A stretch of DNA of 64,000 nucleotides from Marthasterias glacialis (taxonomy: Eukaryota > Echinodermata > Asteroidea > Forcipulatida > Asteriidae), in the NCBI GenBank assembly GCA_911728455.2, contig OU452222.1, positions 6,267,108-6,331,107 on the forward strand. Direction: 5' to 3'. Below, piece by piece: positions 1-13,300 of this stretch. The position numbers and the translations under genes are program-made. The notes below the pieces were generated by a model, which was not told the DNA's origin, made no database searches, and worked only from the letters and a program-made list of their open reading frames with translations. Position 1 is the first letter of the stretch. Every line of letters starts with the position of its first letter.

Positions 1-1236
1 CGTCATATTAACGGTTAATTCAAAAATGCCTGTAGGCGGGTTTCTTTCAACCCCCATAAAATAAACGTTTAGACATGAAAATTGTTCTAAAAATGTTTTA
101 GGATTGTCAAAGAGTATATTGTAGGATAACTTTACCATAGATTGAAAATGTATGTCAACATTAAAGGTAAAAAATGTAACAAAATACATAGTTTATGGGT
201 GGTTAAAAAGAGAAGATAATCAGGTCCATCAAAAATGACGGGATTCTCCACAGGTCTCAGCATAGAAACTTGACCAAAAAGTACATAACTATTTTCTATT
301 TTACTCTTTAGTCAAAAACACATGGTAAAAAATACTGTAATTACCAAAACCTTGAAGAAATAGAGAGGGATCATTAACTGTCAGAGAAATAATAGACACG
401 TAAATTGATGTGTTTCTCCCGACATCATAGCACAGAATTGGATAATTCTGACTACATGTTCATGCAACAATGTCAAATTGATGATCGTAAATTAAATATA
501 AATAGCTTTGGAAAATCAGTCACGAACGGAAGGTAGTCATAGACCCTTATCGAAGCCATTGTGCTTTGGTTCCAGCTTAGGCTCCATCCACCTGGATGAA
601 GTCCAATACAGCAAGTGTATGCTTTTAAAATTACTGTTGAAGCCTAAGCTGTAGCAGAAGCGAAAAAGGACCACAGGTACTCAAAACAAGAATGATGAGT
701 GCCTATTCCTGAAAAAATTACCAGTTGAACAATATTTTTGTTAAAATATTTGAAAATTAAATAACAGGTTAACATTTAACCTTTAACATTACTGCTGACT
801 CACACCAGGTGAAGGGCCGAAGGTTTAGCCCTTGTTGTGTTTACTTGTGTGACTTAACCAGGGTAACATCTGGGAAGCTTCTCAAATGCACCCATGGTTA
901 AGTATGTTGCTTAAGGACAAATATTAAAACACTGCCAAAAGCTTATGGACATGGGTATTGCTTCTGTCCCAATTGAGTATTAAGATTTTGTACAGTACCT
1001 CAAATCATTTTACTCTGAGCATAAGATGAGGCATGCCTACTTCATCAGAGTTCAAACACCTATGTATTGTGATAACAAAGCAAGGTGTATTGATGGACTT
1101 AAAACAAAACAGCTTCACAGCTTCTGACCAGACCTCTAAGGGAAGCAGGGTTGAAGCAAATTGTTGTCTAATTGTTGTTGATGACATGAATGTAAACTTG
1201 ATGTGACCTGTCCATTGCACATTTAAGAGTACTTAC
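1..1236. other. Downstream ADAMTS intron, no exon found
   Basis: AT-rich sequence was searched on the minus strand for the spacer continuation (a YxxxxxIPxGARSIxIxE-like stretch). None was seen, so the next exon is probably outside the window. No mobile element was recognised here. Confidence 0.6.
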
Positions 1237-1360
1237 CATTCTCTGTGTGTTGTTCTGTGAAGACTCCTTTTACAAAATCACATGTAGCATTACTTCCTTG
1301 ACAAACACCGCAGGCATCCGGTTTAGCATCAGACCCAAGAACAAGATCACATCCAACTTT
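1237..1360 (-). CDS. ADAMTS16/18-like: ADAMTS exon 14: Cys-rich end and spacer start
   Basis: The 124-nt exon has acceptor AAACAG|AAA and donor AATG|GTAAGT, phase 0 in and phase 1 out. It encodes [20 protein letters not shown], then GSNATC and [12 protein letters not shown], matching VGCDxxLGSxAxxDxCGVCxGxNxxC. The protein is still open at the donor, so the transcript continues left of the window. Confidence 0.96.
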
Positions 1361-4300
1361 CTGTTTATGGAACAATACAATCAACATTTTATTTGTACTT
1401 TTCTGTAGCACTGTAGCTGCAAACAGTCTCTGTTTGGTCAATGAAGTTTTAACACATTAATCCTACTGTTCATTGACATGTACCTTTACATGTGTGTAAT
1501 ATTTGCAAATCACATAGTCCAAGATCCACTTCATGATTTTTTTTCCTTTTTTTTTTTTAGAGGATGAATTCAGAAACTTCGCCAAAATGTTTCTAAAACA
1601 AAATTCAATTCAAAATGATTTATCAGTTATTTACATGTAAAATGGTTAAAACGCACACACGTACCTGACAAATGCCATTGATACAGACGTCTGGCCTATT
1701 TCGACTGCATCGTGTACCATCATGCACCTTAGAACTTAGTGGAAAATAAAAATCGAACCCATCAGCCATGCAATACAGCTTACAAGCTTCCTTTCCTGCA
1801 AAGAACATGTCAAAATACACCTTGAATAAAGATTACATTCGGTTGACACATCGTTCATGATCTATCTATAGTTAGTATAGCTACATGTATAGGTATAGAT
1901 AGCTGGGTTATTAACCCTTTAGTCCTCAAACTGCCCGTAACCGTCCTGCCTGTTATTCCTCAAGCCACCCCCACTAGTAATGATGTAAATCAACACCTGA
2001 TGTCACTTCGGCAGTTTCATGTCCGAGTGAGGTTATAACTAAGCTTATGTGATCTTGAGAAGTGTGTATTTGTTGGGGGACAAACACAGGGGAGAAAAAG
2101 ACGGAAGGAGTAAGAAAGGAAAGAAAAACCGAAAAACCGAAAAACCGAAACCAACAAACCCAACAAACCCAACAAACCCCAACAAACCCCAACAAACCCA
2201 ACAAACCCAACAAACCCAACAAACCCACAAACCCACAAACCAACAAACCCACAAACCAAACCACCAAACCACCAAACCACCAAACCACCAAATCACCAAA
2301 CCACCAAACCAACAAACCAACAAACCAACAAACCAACAAACCAAACCAACAAACCAAACCAACAAACCAAACCAACAAACCAACAAACCAACAAACCAAC
2401 AAACCAAACCAACAAACCAACAAACCAACAAACCAACAAACCAACAAACCAACAAACCAACAAACCAACAAACCAACAAACCAACAAACCAACAAACCAA
2501 CAAACCAACAAACCAACAAACCAACAAACCAACAAACCAACAAACCAACAAACCAACAAACCAACAAACCAACAAACCAACAAACCAACAAACCAACAAA
2601 CCAACAAACCAACAAACCAACAAACCAACAAACGGCCTGACAAACAAAAACAAGAGATGTTCCAGGCCATGCCAAAACACCTAATAATAATAAAGTGCAA
2701 AGTATCTGACATAAAATGCCATTAAAGGGTGCATTCAAATGCTGTTATCTGCACATACTTTCTGTGTGTACATATGGTTGCCATTCATAGTAGAAACCTC
2801 TGAATGGTCGGCTGTTATAAGAAGCACACTGCTGGGCACGGAAGTCCACTGCATCGGTTGAACACACCTACAAAACAAAAGTACAAATATCATTAAATGA
2901 AGCCTAAATAGTCCTCTCTAAGCTTGGAAGGTATGGCGTGTCTTGGCCGAGTGGATAAGAACACTGGACTCAAGCTCTGGTGTTTCTGATCAGCAGAGTG
3001 TGGGTTCAAGTCCTGGTCTTGACATTTGTGCCCTTAAGTAAGACACTTAACCATTATTGCTGCGTCCTTCGGATGGGACGTAAAGCTGTAGGTCCTGTAT
3101 GTTGTGTAATGCACATAAAAAGAACCCAGTTACACTTATCGCAAAGAGAAGGGGTTTGCCCCGGTGTTCCTGGTTTGATCAGCTGCAGATTGCGCCACAG
3201 CACCCTGTAAACTGTGACATGGTGCTATGTAAAGGAACAGGTCTCATACTTCAATACGTAACTCTGCATACCTTGCAGGAAAAAATATTGAGTGCTTTGA
3301 AATGCGTATCAGGTGTGATAAAGCGCTGTATAAGAACTGCATATTATTATTACGAAGATCAAAAATGGATTATTCATTATAAGGCTTAAAGACCAATGAA
3401 CAGTAACAACCCTGGTCATATCTCGTCATTCTTCTTACCTGTATGTTACACATACGGTAGATATGGCTTGATCCCTCACAATATTTGCCACCATGCTGAG
3501 GTGCAGGGTTATCACAAGCTCTTTGCTTATACTGTACCCCTCCACCACATGTTCTTGAACAGCTTGAATAGTCTGCATACTGTGACCAGCTTCCATCTAT
3601 AGGTTCAGGTCCTCTTTGTTGCCTACTGACACATTCTCCACGTATACACCATTGTTCATTACCACACGGTGTACCATCAGCTGCTGGTAGGAATTTAGTT
3701 TCACATCTCCTTTCGTCACGGTGACACCATATAGACTGGCATAAAGACTGGCAAATACCAAGATAGATGTCATCTTAAAAATTACAAACAGTACTTTGGT
3801 TCTGCAAAACTGTCCCAGCTTTGTTCACTTTTTAACTTTAGCTAGCAACACCCATTAGTCCAAAGTTGCCGCTCATACAGACTTTTGGTCATATCAGAAT
3901 AGTTTGGAACTATCCTTATGATGTACAGACCCCTTACACTTACATCATATGTGGCTACATGTCTACCTAAGGTCTGCCATTTTGGGAGTGAAACAGCATG
4001 TAAAGACAAGCTGCATGTCTACCTGTATTAGCATCACCTAATGTGCACTTCACAGTAACACAAGGAGGATGTGATTCTCAAAATGGCACAACCATGATTT
4101 ATCATGGGAGATGACATCAGGTGAATGTACCCGTCTCCCTATCTACAATGTACAACAATGATGCCTCCTCAATATAGAGCAAAAGCCACAACATCAACAA
4201 AGATGAATATTCTTTTCTCATGTCAGGATATAAATGATATTGTTGCGAACCTCATAATGTATATTTGTCATTCTAGCGCCCTCTATTGTCAACCTATGAC

Positions 4301-7300
4301 TCTGTGATCCCAACACTATATATTTTACTTGCTAAAGCAATAGTCAACTATTGACAACGATTGACTATCAGCTATCTAACATTGGGTAGGATCCAGATCC
4401 ATTCGTATTGAGTATGTCATCAGTCATGCATTGGCTATCAGATAATAAAGTTGTGTAGTCCATTTATGTTTATCTTGTGACATTATGCATACGCTACCAA
4501 ACTCTTCTTATGTCATATAAAATTAATTGAGATCAATAAACCATCTTCATATAGATTGTCCAACCCAAAAGTCTGAATCCGACATCCTTTCTTAATACTT
4601 GTTATTCCCGTACTTTACACATATTATGATTGTGTTTGCTGAGGCAGCCCTGCCGACACTCTATATGAAGAATGCAACACTATTAAGCCAGAATACTTCA
4701 CTGATTTTAATTTAAAAACTAAACCAAAAAACCTAGAAATTCAGTGCTTTGTGACATTACAAACACTGGACGTTCATTCATCAGAAATTCAGGACCAAAG
4801 TGTTTGATTCATGTCACAAAATGGGTATTATAATCTATGATGAAGTCACTTATCTGATGTCTGAAGCTGGTGACCTGTTATTTCAGCCTCAAATATCAGT
4901 GGATCATCATAACCTCATTGCACATGTGCCCTCTTCATTTTGTAGTTGAAGTATGTGTTTGGATTTCAAGGCTTAATTCATTTACAATTCAGTTTAATTT
5001 GACGGAGAGCATTGAATAACATTACAAAGGTACATCTGGCCTTCAGAGAAACCATAACAAATGCTTTTTTTGATCATGCAGAAAACAGCATCTTCTTTTG
5101 ACCATAACTTCCATTTTAAAATATTGTGGGTTTTTTTCCCTCAAATTTCAGAGATGAGCTTCTTTTTATGTTATCTAATACTGTATACAATTTGGTAAAT
5201 TCTGGTTAAATTGGTGTTAAGTTTGAAAAAAATACCTAGGTGTTCCATCTTCAGCTGACACATATCTTTAATTATTTGTTTTCTCCTTCTTTCCCAACTC
5301 TTCTCCATACACTAACTTTGAATTTAAACTGTATTGACATTGAAACTTAACAGACAGTTGAAACATTAAATGTCATGATGACGGCACCAGGTGTTGAATT
5401 AAATTAACTTAAAGTTCAATATTTGAAAAAATCATAACTCCTGAACCACATAATGGGTTTTCACAATCTATATGTCAAAAACAATGTCAAGTAAATAGAG
5501 GTTATCTTTAAACTACCTGTTATTTGCAAAACACTATGTATGGTGTAAAGAAAACAAATTAGGAGACCTACTTTGGTAAGAAGTACAGTAAGTACTTTAA
5601 GCCCTTGAGCTTATATGATGTCAAATGATAATGAAATTAACTGTATTTTGCTTTTCAAACTAATATTTTATAAAGGGTAGAAAATGTGTTACAAAACTTA
5701 CCTTTCCAAAGTTGAATGAACAGAGCCGTGCCCTAGGTCCAAACTGCCACTGACACTGTTTATCAGCATCATACAGCTCCCCAGGGAGTTTACTTGGAAA
5801 CTGATACATGGTAATACCCATAGGCTCATCCTCAGTACAGCTGGCTCGGCTGGAACTAAAAACACATTACTGCTCCATTATTGTCTTCACAACAAGCAAC
5901 ATACCTTTCAATGAAAGTGATTTCTGAATACAATTTTATTTCCACATTATGTTAGATCGCTTAGATTTATTTGGTTGATCTGTTTGTTGTCTCCATTTAG
6001 AGTAAAAAGCCAAAATGAAATAAATCATGTTGGATTGTGGTATCAATAATCCTGTTACTAACCTAAGGAAGTCAGAAATATACTCCTGACTGCAAGATGA
6101 CCACACAAAGCGTCCATTGTTACCAGACAATGTAGGTGACATGATATGACCACTGGATTTCTTACATTCATTACCATCTCCATCATGGACCATGCCAAAA
6201 CTGTTCAAAACAAGAAAAAAGGATGAATTATAAATTACCACTCAGTACAAGGAAAATTCCGAGACATACAAGCAAATCTTACTTTCTTTCTAATCTTCAA
6301 GCTGGTAATCCATATCAGATTGCAGATGTTGATCTGACATGAAGATTTAGGGACCATAACAAAATTGGTGATAAAAGCCCAGAGTAGGCTTTAAGACTGT
6401 AATTAAGTACCTCACTGTTGCAATTATATAATAAATAATAACTAGTTTAATATTTATTTTATGATAAATATTTTAACTTGACAGCATGTCAATTTTCTTT
6501 TTTTTACAGGAATGCAATGTCACTAACCAAGGTCTGCCACCACTACCCTGCAGCCAATACCCTACTTGTAAAGCAGGGTAGTGGCGGCAGATTCAGTGAG
6601 CTACAATCTTGATGGTGCAATGAGCTAGGTCTGACTTGGGAAGCTACTCAAATACACCCTTAAGAGGAGTTTAGAGTTTTGTAAAACCAAAGCCTGGACC
6701 TCAAAGGTAGATTTCATGGAGTGCATATGTGGATTCCTGTGATATACATTTAGACACTTGACCAAAAGTGTAGACAACTCTTTAGAGATCAAAGTAGCCA
6801 CAATCACAAAGCAACAGTGTTTGACATAAGTCCACTTAACCTTGTAGTTCATACATGTACATGTACATTTATTTTCATATAGGTCCTTCTAGTAACTTTT
6901 TTCATGTTATCATAAATGCATCATTCATAAAAACAAACAAAAATGGCTTTTTCAAAAATTCAGGATATTTCACCACAACGAACCTGTTAGAAAACAGCAA
7001 CATTAGCCATGTCTTGGTTTTTGGCAATGATTATAACTTACCTATGACCTGATTCATGAGCTACTGTAAAGGCAAGACCAAGTCCTGTATCTTCATTAAT
7101 AGTACAGCTTCGATACTTGCTGCACATACCACCAATAGGAGCAAACCCTGACAAATAGTAAGGACATACCAGCTTAGTTAGATATTATTCACACAGTATG
7201 ATAATGGAGGTGGAACATTGTTCTTCTTCCATGTGTACCTAAAATTGCAATGTGGTAGATAAATGATGACACTGTCCAATGACTTAAGATACATAAAACT

Positions 7301-10300
7301 ATTTTTACATGTTTTATGGGTAGGGTCTTTTCCTGGGTATTTTGTTTGCATTTAGTGTCATTTAGACAGGAGTAATTGGCGAACATGAAGAAATGACCTG
7401 AAGAACCATTTTTAAGGGGCACAAATAAAACACTAGAGAAAAAACCCATGAAGTATTCATTTACAGCACACTTTCATTTGACAATAAATGAGTGCTACAT
7501 CCTTCATCAACATTAAAGACATACATGTATTACCAGAGATGTAATCAGCTATGGGAGACTTTTGAGACATTAGCAGGTGCCCCAGTAACCGGTCCTTTTC
7601 TATTATGAGAGCAATAGAAAAGGACCAGTTACTGGGGCGCCCTCTAACGTCTCAAAAGTCTCCCATTGAAAATTGAAAAACAAATCAGAAAAATCTAATG
7701 CTAAAAAATGCATGTCCAGATTTGGGCAATGTCTTGAATTTGGGCAATGTCTTGAATTTGGGCAACTTGACAAACGTGTCCACTTAGTAGCAGTAGTGGG
7801 ACTGTGGGCTGAGTAAATAGCATCTCTGTAATACAGTATTGTTAAGCATGGGACAATTTGTCAATTTCCCTCTAAAACCTCACTGATTATCAAGTGAAAT
7901 ATTTTCAAATTCTACAAAATATGATTTGAATACCCTAAAATCACAAAGTGCAATAGAAAACAAATGTTTGTCATTGTTGTCCCTAAAAGGTGATCAGCCA
8001 ATGAATGAAGTTTTCAAAGGTTAGTTGTATAATGTGTTTATTGAATACTAGTGGACGGGCATAAATTTACTCTTAAAAAAAAAACAAAGAAGGATGTACC
8101 TTCAGTTAGTAAGAATTACTGAGATAATTAAGTTGACTTTGGTTTGAAGACTTCATGTAAATGTACCCATCTCAAACAAGATTAAGTTATCTCAAATTGG
8201 TGTAAATACATACCAAGTGTGTCGCATGGTTCATTCTTCCAGGAACAGATATCCATTCCAGTCAGGAGTATAGCATGATCATGTTGAGTGCCGTTAGGAG
8301 TTGTTAATGTAGACTGCCATTGACAAAAGCTGTTTAAAGAGTGATCTGCATGATGATCAATGTTCAATCCAGGCTGTCCAACAAACAAATTAATTTGATA
8401 TGAACTTTGATATAACAAAACTGTATTTCAAGATGGGCTTCAAGCAACAAAAGCAAAGCAATTATTAATAATAGATGATTCTTATATAGTGCATATCACC
8501 GTGAGGTTCCTATGCGCTTGAGAAAAAGAGAAAGAAAGACGAGAGGAGAAAACAAGTTTACATTTCAAATCTTTTCTCTACGCAGTCAAAAGTTCACAAA
8601 GGGCACTGATCATGATTGAACAGATGAGATTTAACCCGGGTTTTAATTGGTCAGTACTTTCAGCCAGTTAAACGTTTAGTGGTAAACTGTTCCAATGTTG
8701 CACCTAAACTTCACTGGAGAGGTACGCGGTTCATATGATGGTATGATTGTGTCAGTTACGTTTTTAAACAAAGTAGTAATTAACGGGCCAAATCCGCGAT
8801 GAACCACTCCTGTTTTTCAAACAAAAACTAAAAAGCGCAACTGTGCACCGTCTTTATAGTTGTTGATTTGCACTGTTTTGAGAAGTGCGCAACAAATGCA
8901 CAATGTCTCCGTTATGTAACATGTCATATAAACGTTTATCTGTCGCCATGTTTTGACTTGATTGATTTCTCATGGCATAGCCAGACATGAGTCATGGTGG
9001 GGCTGGAAAGACAAATCAAATGTTATGCCAAAGCTCTCTGTAGACTGGTTTGTGGATTTACAGCAATGCCAAAAAAATATGGGGGACAAAGTAACACCTA
9101 CTGACAACTAGGATGGCACAAATGTGCATGTATTATTTTCCCCTGGGCATGTACAACATTATTTAGGCATGAACTTCTTTGTCTTGGGTGTAGAGGGCCT
9201 CTATTAGTCTATTCAGACCGTTCGATGTGGGATTGTGTCCAACAAAACATACACATTGCACAACATTCACACCTACTGAGAAATTAAGTATGATGGTGTG
9301 ACCATGTAAGTACATGTAGGCCTATATTGTAACCCTGGGCACGTGTACAATTATTTTGGCTTGAATTCATTTGCTTGGGTCTCAGGGCCTCTATCAGTCT
9401 GTTAAGAAGTGATTATGTTCACCAAAACAAATTAATTGTATAATATTCATACCTACTGAGAAATTAAGTATGGTCATGTAGCCATTACAATGCAGCGTAA
9501 TGTTTAATCTCATGTTTCGCTCAAATGCACCAATTGTGCATTATTTTTTTTCAACACAGTCCACATTTTTTGCACAAAATGGGTTTACATCTCAGATTTC
9601 TACAAAATTTCCTCCTTTTTACAAAAACTTTGCTCACTCAGTTCGTTGTTGGCTTCAGTAACTCTGACTATAAACTTAACCATACATACATGTACATGTA
9701 CATTCACTCTTGTACGAGTTGCATTGGAGACCCTACCACACATAGAAGAGCCTGTAACATTCCGGCAGCTGAATTAACTAAAAACTATTTCCCACCAACA
9801 GTTAATAATTTCAGACAGCCCAACATATGACAGAATGAATGCAACTTTTGTAAAGCCTACAAGTTCCCTAACGACCAACCAGGAACTTGTTGTAATCATG
9901 ACAAAACTGTGATTCCTCTTCTTCAAGATCCACCACATGTTTTACAAGATCTTCTGGTACAAGACAAAACCTTCAAAACAAACATACAAAATGACAATAA
10001 TGATGTGTCTCTATCAAGCATAGGATTTGACAAGGAGATCATCATGCCTGGTTTCTCAACAAATGTCAAGTTTCAGGGACAAATCTGGCACTCTATAGGT
10101 TCTCTATTTCCACAAGAAGGTCAACAGAAAACATTTGCTCAAGTCTACACCCATGATGGAAACTACCAACAGGAACCTCACAACGGGATTCAGGTACAAC
10201 AACATGAGCATAACTTGTGTAAAGAGACTATGTACACCCTACAAATGATTTTACATAAAAAAAATCCATATGTTGAAACCTTCACAGCTGTATCACAACA

Positions 10301-13300
10301 CCTTTTATCAAAAACACCAAGTTCATACTGACAAAAGGCAAAAAAAAACACACCTGCTGAACACAAAAGAAGGTCCAATTTACCTAAGGTCAATGAAGTT
10401 TTCCTAGCAGCTTTTAATGATTTCAGTGAACCTGCTGACATCATCATTTACTTGAAGGATGGTGGTCTTCAATGAATTGAAGATGACCAAGAAATTTACA
10501 AGGCTATGGAAGAGGCAGCAACCATTAAATTTGGAACACAACTAAGACGATGCTTTGTTACATTGCTTATTCATGCTATGCCAACCAACCCCAGACAATT
10601 TTTTTCAAACCTGCACAATTCAATTGTGTCAGGAGTGTATGCAAAGTGAGAAACTTGCAGAGCCTACAGATGCCATGATCAACTAAGTTCTACTGGAATT
10701 CCAAGCAATGTTTCATTAAAGATGCATTGCCCGATTTTGGGCCAAAGGATTAAAAAATCAATTTCATTGAGCAAACGAATTTAAAAAGTTTATATGTTTG
10801 TGTAACGAAAAATATAAAAAACTAAGAATTCTGATATCAGGAACTCGAGATAGAACACTTTTAAGTTTCTGCGGGCATTTGCCGACTTCAATTTGATTGG
10901 TTTCCCAGCGGCCAATCAGAAGAAACCGCAAGTAATGAATATTCATGATTCTTGTAACCTTTTTTAGTATGAACGGGTCGCGACCCCTGCGACCGATGCT
11001 CTCACCTCTGCCGGCCCACACGGCTCGCTGTGCATACAATGTACGTGATATAAGTAAATGTACAGAGTGCGCGATCCGAGCGATAAACTACCACCGGCTC
11101 TCTACTGCAAACACACCGCGCAGGTTGGTAGGATAGGGAGCAGGCCGCCGCTAGTCAAGTGACATCACACGGACCAGACGTCCGGACGGTCGGACCACTT
11201 CCTGCAAGATGGAGACTCGTGGCAGCAGAAAACGAACCAGAGGACGACCAATATTGTACATGTACAGTGTAACGTGTACAGTGTGTGGGGTTTAATTCTC
11301 ATTACACCATGTACAATGTGCACCACATAATACAACCGGTCGATCGTCGTTCTGAATTACGTTGCTTGAATACAAGCATGAATATTCATATCCTGTGCTT
11401 CTGCAATATGCAAATGATGTACGTCATAGCTCTGAGGATTAAAAGGCTGGCCCAGCCTTTTATTCATTTACGTTTTTAATTAACTGCCACTAATCCTTGA
11501 CGGATTTTTTCAATCAAAGTTATTAAATGAAAGCTCATAACTTTTTATACCCCGTAATATTAGCAATTAGAAAGATAAATATATTTTTGACCCCCAAATC
11601 GGCCTGAAATCGGGCAATGCATCTTTAAGCTGACAAAAGCATGGTCAAAGATTTCAACCTCTCTCAGCCTTCTCAACCAATTCCATTGGTTTCACAGCAT
11701 CCTGTTGAGGTTCAGCAAAAACTACAGTATTCCCAAGAATAACTTGAACCAGTGACGTAACTAAGGGAGGGGGGCCAACTGATGTCTGTGCCCCCCGGGT
11801 GCCCCCCCCCCTTTGAAATCTGGACTTTTGAGATTAAAAATTACCAGAATAAAATGTTACATTTTATGAGCTATTATGTAGTAATTTCAATGTTTTCAAA
11901 AACTATTTTTCATTATTTACACGCAGAATGTATTTTGTTTTATCTTAACACGTCAGAAGACCACTTAAAAATTAAAAGGGGCTTGTTTAGGCATTACAAA
12001 CAGAAACTACAGTTTTTATTGGCCAAAAGTGTGTGTCCCCCCCCCCCCTAAAAAAAGGGTGACCCCCTAAAATTTTATCCTAGTTACAGCGCTGACTTGA
12101 ACACAATGAAGCTACATGTATGTTAAACCACAACCAAAGAGCAGCATATCTACATGTAGCTCTAAAGACAGCAAGTGACCACAATGATCCTGGTGTGTTT
12201 GCAATTGATAGTCCTGCCCGAACTGGAAAGACTTTCTTGCTAAAGAACATCATATGATACATCAGAAGCAGAGGCAACATTTGTCTTCTTTATTTAGCAA
12301 CAAGTGGCACTACGTCAACTTTGCTCACTGGAGGAAGAACTGTGCACAGTAAGCTCAAAGTCCCCATCAATCTCATCCACATATCACTTTGCTTAATCAA
12401 AGATGACAGTGGATTAGCAGAATTAGTGAAAAGGGTATCTAGGATCATTATCGATGAGACCACAATGGGGGATAGAAAGGTTTTCTAGGTTGAAGCAATT
12501 AGCCTTTACCATGAGATATGCTAATGACATTAGCACATGCATACATACATTATTGGTGGGCAAACCCCATACAGTTGTGCACTAGGCAGACACACAAACG
12601 CGTGTGCGTCGTGCCACCATTAGCCCCACACAAAAAGGCGCGATGTTCCCTCATTTTGCCCACCAGTAGTGTTAGTGTGCACGCGTGATGTGCAAACTAC
12701 ATGGGAAGGGTCTATTGAAATAACCATCAGAGAAATCAGACTGCAAGATCAACCATTTGGTGGTGTCACAATGCTCTTCAGTGGTGACTGGAGACAATGA
12801 TTCCCAGTAGTACCAAGTGGTGGCAAGGCAGAAATTCTAAATCACAAACTCAAAATGTCCTTGTCATTCATTCATTCATTCATTAATCACAATGTTAAAA
12901 CAACATGAGACTTGCAAATGCAAATGCGATGCAAATGTACAGTTAAAGATTGTTTAGAAATATCAAAAAATATAAACATACAAAAGTAACGTGAACTTTT
13001 AAAAGTCAATAGACCCGCGTCACGTGACCTATATAGGGTATAAAATGTAAACACACCAGACGTCCTCCATAGGAAAGTGCAGTACGGTACACAATGATTG
13101 TTGGATTTAGTTTAGTCGATCAAGGCTTTTCTTGCGCGAAATCTATGAAAAATATTCCAGAGTTTGTACCAGAGACCTTCGAGTGGCTGAATGAAGCCAG
13201 TAAGGAAAGTTCCAGCAAGTCTTGAAAACTGTACAAGTAACGTATAAATGTGCACGATGTGTACTAGTGCACAACGAAACGTTAGGCCAGACAACCGCGA

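Noticed and set aside
2045..2738. Open frames rich in VGLLVCWF or KPTNQQTN
   Set aside because: By-products of the (CCAACAAA)n microsatellite inside an ADAMTS intron.
2935..3015. Functional tRNA gene
   Set aside because: Box A and box B are present, but the cloverleaf is imperfect and the sequence continues into a SINE body with an A/T-rich tail shared by other copies.
3748..3773. Longer exon 11 starting after the AG at 3774-3775
   Set aside because: It would put the ADAMTS frame out of phase with exon 10 and add residues absent from the family. The AG ending at 3748 restores both phase and alignment.
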